From contig JBFHIJ010000069.1 in assembly GCA_041596515.1 (NCBI GenBank), positions 1-12,244 of the forward strand: 12,244 nt of DNA. Reading direction: 5' to 3'. This DNA is from JBFHIJ01 sp041596515 (GTDB taxonomy: Bacteria; Bacteroidota; Ignavibacteria; Kapaibacteriales; UBA2268). Below the pieces are notes generated by a model that was not told the DNA's origin, ran no database searches, and worked only from the letters and a program-made list of their open reading frames with translations. Made by a program: the position numbers and the translations under genes. This document shows, piece after piece, positions 7,484-12,244 of the stretch (the stretch's first letter is position 1; every line of letters starts with the position of its first letter).

Positions 7484-8599
7484 ATGAAAGAAAAAGACAG
7501 CATTAATATATTAGTTGCCGCAGGGGGAACCGGCGGGCACTTATTCCCTGCTTTGGCAGTAGCCAAAGAAATAGAAAAAACATCTGAAAAGCCCGTTAAG
7601 TTATTTTTCACTGGAAGAGCTGATAAGATAGAAGCAGAAAAAATTCCGGCTCTTGGTTATCCATTCATTCCTATGAATATCTCCGGTTTAGTGAAGAAAG
7701 TATCTTTAGCTACATTGCTCTTGCCCCTAAAGATATGGAGCTCTACCCGCAAGATAAAAAGATTAATCCGCAGAGAAAAAATTGATGCTGTGATAGCAGC
7801 AGGAGCATACATAAGTTACCCTCCGGGGATAGCTTCATCAATAACCCGTACTCCTTTATTTCTGTTAGAAGCAAACGTAAATCCCGGAAAAACCATAAAG
7901 TCACTTGCCCCAAAAGCTAAGTTTATATTTACTTCCTACGAAGAAAGTAAAAACTATTTTCCCTACGAGCAGCAAGGCAAACTAATTTATACAGGCAACC
8001 CAATCAGAGATAACATATTAGTAATGCCGGAGCAATCCAAAGCAAAAGAGCAATTAGGCTTCGATAGTAGCAAGAAGATGATATTTGTTTTTGGTGGCAG
8101 TTTGGGAGCAAAATCAATAAATGAAGCGATGAGCAAATATGTATCCGATTTTGGGAATATGGATATTAGTATTCTGTGGCAAACCGGTAAAAACTTCCAA
8201 GTGCCGAAGCTACTCCCTAATAATATAAAAGTAGTAGAGTTTATTGATGATATGAATATCGCATACTCCGCTGCTGATTTGCTGATTTGCAGATCCGGCG
8301 GCACTACTGTTGCTGAAATAGCAGCCATTGGCAAGCCGTCCATATTAGTTCCTCTTTCCACTGCATCCAATAATGAGCAGGCACACAACGCTAAGGCTCT
8401 GATGGAGAATAATGCAGCAGTAATGATAAGCGATAAAGAAATTAGAGATAAACTATTATCAGAGTTAAAACTGCTTATAACTGATGAAACAAAACTTGCC
8501 AATATGTCGAGCCGAGCCAGATCATTAGGTAGACCTTTTGCAGCAAAAGAATGTGCAAACATAATATTAGATGAGTTAAAAGCACAAACAACAAAGTAA
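7484..8599 (+). CDS. murG: UDP-GlcNAc:undecaprenyl-PP-MurNAc-pentapeptide GlcNAc transferase
   Basis: MurG adds GlcNAc to lipid I to give lipid II on the inner face of the cytoplasmic membrane, the last cytoplasmic step of peptidoglycan precursor synthesis. The 371 residues match the family. The N-terminal glycine-rich loop is GGTGGH (14-19). The second glycine motif is GGSLGA (204-209). The UDP-GlcNAc site follows as SGGTTVAEIAAIGKPSILVP (271-290). The usual HQxxNA appears as EQAHNA (298-303), preceded by NN rather than DH. E129, N132, P134 and G135 in the EANVNPG loop correspond to the conserved E-x-N-x-x-x-G region. The ATG at 7484 is 59 bases after the lipoprotein gene and lacks a strong ribosome binding site. 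Unusually, no other mur or fts gene is nearby. RHS remnants start 13 bases after its stop. Confidence 0.96.
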   Translation: MKEKDSINILVAAGGTGGHLFPALAVAKEIEKTSEKPVKLFFTGRADKIEAEKIPALGYPFIPMNISGLVKKVSLATLLLPLKIWSSTRKIKRLIRREKIDAVIAAGAYISYPPGIASSITRTPLFLLEANVNPGKTIKSLAPKAKFIFTSYEESKNYFPYEQQGKLIYTGNPIRDNILVMPEQSKAKEQLGFDSSKKMIFVFGGSLGAKSINEAMSKYVSDFGNMDISILWQTGKNFQVPKLLPNNIKVVEFIDDMNIAYSAADLLICRSGGTTVAEIAAIGKPSILVPLSTASNNEQAHNAKALMENNAAVMISDKEIRDKLLSELKLLITDETKLANMSSRARSLGRPFAAKECANIILDELKAQTTK

Positions 8600-8611
8600 T
8601 ATGTAATATAG

Positions 8612-8776
8612 TACGACCAGCGTGACGACGACCAACGCACCGCCTACCTCGGCAAAGAACTGGACACCGAAAGTGAACTGGGTGAACTTCAGCACACTCC
8701 AAGGTCACTGAGCGAGCATAGCGAGTCGAAGTGTGGGAGAAATATTATGCTTGGTCTCCGTACCAGTATAGTATGA
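8612..8776 (+). pseudogene. RHS core-end remnant, cassette A
   Basis: In one frame this reads YDQRDDDQRTAYLGKELD, the end of an RHS/YD-repeat core, matching RTAYLGKELDTESELG in cassette C. After ELG the sequence departs from C at about 8686: the expected DYELGRFTTIDP junction is replaced by some 45 bases containing the dispersed motif. The spacing becomes ten bases shorter, so the core frame no longer enters the tip and instead ends at TGA 8774-8776. No start codon or earlier core precedes it; a TAG lies at 8609 and murG ends at 8599. Bases 8658-8810 match 10342-10494 at 146 of 153 positions without gaps. It is visibly richer in G+C than the tip. I read it as a dead core fragment that marks the cassette boundary. 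Confidence 0.75.
8703..8732 (+). repeat. Dispersed CTGAGC...TCGAAG motif within RHS remnant A
   Basis: GGTCACTGAGCGAGC followed by ATAGCGAGTCGAAGTG is identical to 10387-10416 and related to 344-364. It occupies the place of the RHS junction codons present in cassette C, so it marks an insertion or replacement in an ancestor of both A and B. It contains the in-frame TAG (8719-8721) that closes the tip frame upstream. Confidence 0.6.
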
Positions 8777-9459
8777 ATAATCCGATTAGCTTGGCAGATT
8801 GGAATGGGAAGTGGGCAGTGAATGCATCTGTAGGTGGTGCTTTTACTAGGGTAAATGAAAATTTGAAGACTATTTCATCTCTATGTGCTATCAGTCAAGG
8901 AGGCTATGCGGGGATGATTAACGGTTATTATGATTCTTGGAAAGGCTCAGCTCCTAAAGTAGCTAATTTTCTTAAAAATAATACTTTATATATCACCCCT
9001 TACGCAGAAGTAAGTTCTGTTGGAGGTTTTACTACAAGAGGTGGTGATAGAATATTTATGAATACTATGCATCCTAAAGAATTATCTCAGGAAGGTACTG
9101 CATTTCATGAAATTATTCATACAATGGGTGAAGATGAATATACTGCTTGGGGAGCTTCAATGGCGATGGGATTAGCGGAGCCCAATATGGTAAAAGCTGG
9201 CTTGAGTAGTATTGAGCGTACATATAATGAAGGCGATAAGCAAGGAAAACCAACCGGTTCTTTTAAAGCAATGTATTATCTACAAGGCACTAATAATCAA
9301 GCTTTAAAGGATGAAATCACGTTTTTATTGCTTGATATTGAAGCTTTTACAAAAGCAGGCAATAACTCTCAGGTAGAAAAATCTAGGAATAAACTAAATG
9401 GTAAAGTACAACAAGCTGTGAGGGAGATGATAGAAAATGGTACATCTTTTATTAAATAA
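8731..9459 (+). CDS. Orphan RHS tip A: putative HExxH zinc metalloprotease toxin
   Basis: The first 27 residues (WEKYYAWSPYQYSMNNPI, then SLADWNGK) are the conserved end of a Bacteroidota-type RHS core; the variable domain begins at about residue 28. It has HEIIH at 126-130 (9106-9120) followed by GEDEYTAW, where E136 with the E-x-x-A pattern could be the third zinc ligand. Histidines H126 and H130 with base E127 would make it a gluzincin-like peptidase. No known toxin family is recognised with certainty. There is no signal peptide, as expected for a tip normally delivered at the end of a large RHS protein. The frame is open only from 8722. The GTG at 8731 lacks a ribosome binding site; ATG 8773 is the alternative. 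The following lipoprotein gene overlaps by 23 bases, the usual toxin-immunity order. Confidence 0.75.
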   Translation: MWEKYYAWSPYQYSMNNPISLADWNGKWAVNASVGGAFTRVNENLKTISSLCAISQGGYAGMINGYYDSWKGSAPKVANFLKNNTLYITPYAEVSSVGGFTTRGGDRIFMNTMHPKELSQEGTAFHEIIHTMGEDEYTAWGASMAMGLAEPNMVKAGLSSIERTYNEGDKQGKPTGSFKAMYYLQGTNNQALKDEITFLLLDIEAFTKAGNNSQVEKSRNKLNGKVQQAVREMIENGTSFIK

Positions 9460-10258
9460 TAAAACTACTTTAACTATATTGTGTAGTATAGTACTGACTA
9501 TAGCATTGTGCAGTTGTAGCAATAGTAATGGAAGCGATAATTTTAGATTTAATATTCCAAAAAATGAGTATAAAATTCCAGTAGTTGATAGCCTAAAACT
9601 TCTTGGATATAATATACAGGGAACAAATTTTGAAGTAAAATACCATCATTGGCAAATGTTGACTATCGACTCGTACTTACAAATAAAACATTATTTTTCT
9701 AAAGATAGTATTATTTTTACAAATTGTGATCAAGTAATCTACTATCCTTCCTTTACATTTTTGAAGGAGGAACATTATAAACATAATGAGAAGTTAGGCA
9801 ATCTTTTGGCTTTCAGAGTTCAAAATCTAATAGCAATTAGAGAAACAAATGGTGAATTTATAGAAAAAGCATTTTATATTTCTTGGTTGAATAAACCAAT
9901 CTTAGTTGAATACACTACACCGCATCATTACACTAGTTATGACTCTTTTTATAGTGACGGGATTGATTCTACTACTTTTGAGGTATTTACTACTTTAGAT
10001 ACTAATCTACTAAGGAATCTTTACCCTGAATATCGTGGGAATGTTACACGTATTAATATAGATACAATTTACTTGCCTCTTATAGAAAGAAATACGTTAG
10101 ATTATTATCCAGAGATAAGAATAGATTCCTTTTATTATGGGAATTGTACATTGCCACATCATTTCTTTAGAACATTGAAAATTAGATCTAAAGAAGAGTT
10201 AGATTCACTCAAAAAAAACATGGATACGATTCCGAAATTTGAACATGTTTATTTATAG
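9437..10258 (+). CDS. Putative immunity lipoprotein of cassette A
   Basis: This is a 273-residue lipoprotein. A hydrophobic segment at residues 10-24 leads to LCSC with likely acylation at C27, so the mature protein would sit in the envelope facing the periplasm or cell surface. No known domain is recognised. Its body is rich in tyrosine and aromatic beta-strand patterns. Residues 171-201 (FYSDGI ... RNLYPEYRG) match residues 192-222 of the second lipoprotein (11128-11898) at 12 of 31 positions without gaps. FYISW (146-150) and FFRTLKI (243-249) also have counterparts there. Its start lies inside the end of tip A (23-base overlap), implying coupled translation. Position and lipidation suggest that it protects the cell from tip A outside the cytoplasm; direct binding is inference. 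Confidence 0.75.
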   Translation: MVHLLLNNKTTLTILCSIVLTIALCSCSNSNGSDNFRFNIPKNEYKIPVVDSLKLLGYNIQGTNFEVKYHHWQMLTIDSYLQIKHYFSKDSIIFTNCDQVIYYPSFTFLKEEHYKHNEKLGNLLAFRVQNLIAIRETNGEFIEKAFYISWLNKPILVEYTTPHHYTSYDSFYSDGIDSTTFEVFTTLDTNLLRNLYPEYRGNVTRINIDTIYLPLIERNTLDYYPEIRIDSFYYGNCTLPHHFFRTLKIRSKEELDSLKKNMDTIPKFEHVYL

Positions 10259-10306
10259 GTGTATGAAGTATTTACTTTTCTGATCAAAATTTACAGCAAT
10301 CCATTT

Positions 10307-10332
10307 GACTCAAGCCTTTAGTCGCTTGAGTC
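10307..10332 (+). terminator. Hairpin terminator closing cassette A
   Basis: GACTCAAGC (10307-10315) and GCTTGAGTC (10324-10332) form a perfect 9-base stem with an 8-base loop, followed by TATTTTG. It lies 48 bases after the lipoprotein gene. The same stem occurs after the cassette B lipoprotein, although the loops differ. RHS core homology starts about ten bases further on. Confidence 0.65.
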
Positions 10333-10340
10333 TATTTTGA

Positions 10341-10460
10341 CAACTCGACACCGAAAGCGAACTGGGCGAACTTCAGCACGCTCTAAGGTCACTGAGCGAG
10401 CATAGCGAGTCGAAGTGTGGGAGAAATATTATGCGTGGTCTCCGTACCAGTATAGTATGA
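10341..10460 (+). pseudogene. RHS core-end remnant, cassette B
   Basis: This is a shorter version of the cassette A remnant. It reads LDTESELGELQHALRSL and ends at TGA 10458-10460; a TGA at 10338 closes it upstream. Bases 10342-10494 match 8658-8810 at 146 of 153 positions with no gaps, including the replacement segment from 10370 to 10414. A and B therefore descend from one already damaged copy. The core part left is only about ten codons of true RHS sequence, so it cannot be translated as an RHS protein. Confidence 0.75.
10387..10416 (+). repeat. Dispersed CTGAGC...TCGAAG motif within RHS remnant B
   Basis: This is identical to 8703-8732 and at the same place relative to the RHS tip. It contains TAG at 10403-10405, in frame with the tip. 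The GTG that could start tip B overlaps its last two bases. Confidence 0.6.
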
Positions 10461-11116
10461 ATAATCCGATAAGCTTGGCAGATTGGAATGGGAAGGAGCC
10501 AGGAGATGCTTTTGCTTCCATTTCTGATGCCTTATTTGATTTTGCAACACTATATAATCCAGTGTCTTGGAATTTAGGGCTAGAAGCAGGTAGTTCAATT
10601 TATCAGTACGATGATGGATTAGGGAGCACAATGTATACTTATGGAATACCTGTATTAATGTATTCCACAAGCACTAATTGTTTGCTTTCATGGTCACCTA
10701 TTGACGGTGGAGAGCTAGTAGCAACAGTTCATACGCATCCATATTTAGAAGGTGAAACGGAAGACGAATCGCACTTTTCTGATCGAGATATAAGTTCAGC
10801 AAATAAAGAAGGAGTGAATTCTTATATTTCTATATACACAGGAGAAATGCGGGAATACAATCCTCATAGTCCGAAAAGCATAAAAACAGTATTTAGTAAT
10901 TTACCAGCAATGTTTAATGTTCCTTTAAGAGATGTTTCTGTAAATAAAGGTAATACTTTTTCTATTTTTGATAGACCACTATATGGGTATGTTGATGCTA
11001 ATGTGTTAAGTGATGGGAATGGTAATTTTGGCACTGGAATGTTGATGATGGATATGAATACTAGAGAGTATAAGAGTTTTGATTATTTTATTAATAATTT
11101 TAATTTTAGTTTCTAA
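10415..11116 (+). CDS. Orphan RHS tip B: putative JAMM/MPN-type metalloprotease toxin
   Basis: Residues 1-27 repeat the RHS core end of tip A; the sequence diverges from residue 28. The variable domain shows the JAMM metal-binding pattern H106-T-H108-P (10730-10741), then S122-D-R-D125 (10778-10789), with 12 residues between P and S. E57 in LEAGSSIYQYDDG is a good candidate for the upstream catalytic glutamate. This arrangement resembles the JAB/DUF4329 domains found at the ends of RHS proteins. Predicted activity is zinc-dependent cleavage of a peptide or isopeptide bond; the substrate is unknown. Residues about 150-233 form an additional C-terminal part without recognised motifs. There is no signal peptide. 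The GTG start is weak, and ATG 10457 is an alternative. The immunity-type lipoprotein gene follows after 11 bases. Confidence 0.78.
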   Translation: MWEKYYAWSPYQYSMNNPISLADWNGKEPGDAFASISDALFDFATLYNPVSWNLGLEAGSSIYQYDDGLGSTMYTYGIPVLMYSTSTNCLLSWSPIDGGELVATVHTHPYLEGETEDESHFSDRDISSANKEGVNSYISIYTGEMREYNPHSPKSIKTVFSNLPAMFNVPLRDVSVNKGNTFSIFDRPLYGYVDANVLSDGNGNFGTGMLMMDMNTREYKSFDYFINNFNFSF

Positions 11117-11127
11117 GAGGAATTTAG

Positions 11128-11898
11128 ATGTACATTCTTTTAGTGTTATTAGTTGTATTCGCCACAACTTCTTGTAAGCAAAGTACAGATTCAATTTCAC
11201 AAAACGATTCACAATTCAAATTAAGGATTATTGGCAAACTATTAGGAGTAGAAAAATCTGATTCGTTAAGAGAGTACTACTTTGAGAATATATACAAACA
11301 TGAAGTAGTGAACTTGCAGGAGTCAATAGAGTATGATTCTTTAGCTTTTATATTAGATAGTTTAGCTTCGCAAGCATCATCCTTGTCTATTGTTAATAAT
11401 GAAAAAGTTAATTTGTTTTCTATTTTAGAGGAACATAAAAAATATGGAGACTATATTTCCTTTAAAATTCGAAAGAGTTTATTATTTAAAAACATTATTG
11501 ATATTCATCCAAGAAAACTTCGAGGTAAGGATTTGCTTTGTATGGAATATGCAATTGACTCGACTATGCGAAAAAAGAGAAAAATTTATGGTATCATTAG
11601 AGAACAAGATACGCTCTGTTTTTTAATTACTTGGTCTTCTCAAACTATGCTTCAGAGACGAGAAATAATTGGGAAGGTTAAAAAAACAACAAAATTGGAT
11701 TTTTATTCGTGGGGAATAAACGAATATACAGATACTATATGGACAAATATTGAGGAGCATGTCATCCGTAACTGGTATCCTCATTTTAAAGGTATCTATA
11801 TAAAAGAAAAGTATGAAGAGGTATATATAGATTATGGAAAGTATCCTAATCCGAAGGATGTATTCAAAACAATAAAAATTGTAAAATCTAAAAAATAG
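11128..11898 (+). CDS. Putative immunity lipoprotein of cassette B
   Basis: This is a 256-residue lipoprotein with the short signal MYILLVLLVVFATTSC and acylated C16. AGAGG at 11116-11120, seven bases before the ATG, overlaps the end of the tip B stop codon and gives it the clearest ribosome binding site in the cassette region. It could be translated independently of the tip. No known family is recognised. Residues 192-222 (FYSWGI ... RNWYPHFKG) align without gaps with 171-201 of the cassette A lipoprotein. CFLITW (164-169) and VFKTIKI (245-251) also have matches in the same order. Overall similarity is low, as expected if each variant is specific for its own toxin. It probably neutralises the JAMM tip in the envelope; this rests on position and lipidation only. 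Confidence 0.75.
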   Translation: MYILLVLLVVFATTSCKQSTDSISQNDSQFKLRIIGKLLGVEKSDSLREYYFENIYKHEVVNLQESIEYDSLAFILDSLASQASSLSIVNNEKVNLFSILEEHKKYGDYISFKIRKSLLFKNIIDIHPRKLRGKDLLCMEYAIDSTMRKKRKIYGIIREQDTLCFLITWSSQTMLQRREIIGKVKKTTKLDFYSWGINEYTDTIWTNIEEHVIRNWYPHFKGIYIKEKYEEVYIDYGKYPNPKDVFKTIKIVKSKK

Positions 11899-11927
11899 TT
11901 TTAAAATTTTGGATATAAATATTAAAA

Positions 11928-11952
11928 ACTCAAGCCCCAAAAATGCTTGAGT
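11928..11952 (+). terminator. Hairpin terminator closing cassette B
   Basis: ACTCAAGC (11928-11935) and GCTTGAGT (11945-11952) form an 8-base stem with a 9-base loop, followed by CTTTCT, 29 bases after the lipoprotein gene. The stem is the same as that at 10307-10332. RHS core homology of cassette C begins about ten bases later, so the arrangement hairpin then core is repeated. Confidence 0.65.
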
Positions 11953-11962
11953 CTTTCTATAA

Positions 11963-12244
11963 GAAACCGAAAAATTTGCCTACTCACCTTATGGCAGACA
12001 GTACACTGAAAAAGGTGACGCAGACCAGCGCACCGCCTACCTCGGCAAGGAACTCGATACCGAAAGCGAACTAGGCGACCACGGCGTACGTAAAGTGGAC
12101 TACGAGCTAGGCAGGTTTACTACTATAGACCCCCTGTGGGAGAAATATTATGCATGGTCTCCGTACCAGTATAGTATGAATAATCCTATTAGTTTTTTGG
12201 ATTGGAATGGAAAAGTTGTGCAAGCACTAAACGATGCCGCTAAA
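11963..12244 (+). CDS. RHS core end with start of a third tip, cassette C (partial)
   Basis: The frame is open from 11963 (after TAA 11960-11962) to the window end, 94 residues. It reads YSPYGRQYTEKGD, then RTAYLGKELDTESELG, then GVRKVDYELGRFTTIDPLWE, then KYYAWSPYQYSMNNPI and WNGK. This is a typical undamaged RHS/YD-repeat core end leading into a variable tip, which starts at about residue 85 (VVQALNDAAK) and is cut off. Unlike A and B, the core junction lacks the dispersed insertion, so core and tip are in frame. There is still no ATG start or longer core upstream: the sequence begins just after the hairpin of cassette B. It is therefore also an orphan 3' fragment, but the one best suited to recombine with a full rhs gene. 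The toxin type cannot be told from ten residues. Confidence 0.8.

Noticed and set aside
7987..8708. Minus-strand open frames of 217 and 77 codons antisense to murG and the RHS remnant
   Set aside because: They lie opposite the highly conserved murG coding sequence and the core remnant; the products are Ser/Ile-rich and resemble mirror reading, with no start signals.
8612..9459. One RHS gene with a simple sequencing frameshift between core and tip
   Set aside because: The same 45-base replacement and frame change occur in cassette B, and cassette C shows the undamaged junction, so this is a real inherited change and not a read error.
10389..10670. Minus-strand open frame opposite the start of tip B
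   Set aside because: It is antisense to a frame with clear RHS homology, and no ribosome binding site or domain is seen.

Overview
The window looks like chromosomal DNA of an AT-rich member of the Bacteroidota/Chlorobiota (FCB) group. The evidence is indirect: a Bacteroidota-style signal peptidase I with a long insert, a lipoprotein joining an N-terminal domain to a thioredoxin-like domain, WG repeats, and RHS junctions reading LGRFTTIDPLWEKYYAWSPY followed by QYSMNNP. No rRNA or tRNA gene is visible, so placement below phylum level is not possible.

Layout. Positions 1-600 hold no convincing gene. They contain degenerate copies of a structured intergenic repeat, a purine/pyrimidine inverted repeat and a short dispersed motif. 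Positions 627-1844 (minus strand) encode tyrosyl-tRNA synthetase. Divergent from it run lepB (signal peptidase I, TTG start), a secreted WG-repeat protein, a three-PAS protein with cysteine clusters and a decayed kinase-like C-terminus, a lipoprotein with a thioredoxin fold lacking redox cysteines, and murG. These are single housekeeping or envelope genes with little operon structure.

From 8612 to the end is the accessory part: at least three consecutive cassettes derived from the 3' end of an RHS/YD-repeat toxin gene. Each begins with a G+C-richer remnant of the RHS core end and then switches to an AT-rich variable tip. In the two complete cassettes the tip is a candidate metalloprotease: an HExxH zincin in cassette A and a JAMM/MPN-type HTHP...SxxD protein in cassette B. 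Each tip is followed by a lipoprotein gene in the position of an immunity gene, then by a hairpin with the same CTCAAGC/GCTTGAG stem. Cassette C starts after the second hairpin, keeps an undamaged core junction, and runs off the window.

The main result is that the two putative immunity lipoproteins appear homologous (12 of 31 identical in an ungapped block, plus further shared motifs), although the toxin tips have different folds. This suggests a family of envelope-anchored immunity proteins paired with exchangeable metalloprotease tips. In A and B the core is separated from the tip by the same short insertion, which breaks the frame. They therefore look like silent, orphan cassettes that could be swapped onto an active rhs gene elsewhere. 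Functions here are inferred from motifs read by eye; no searches were run.
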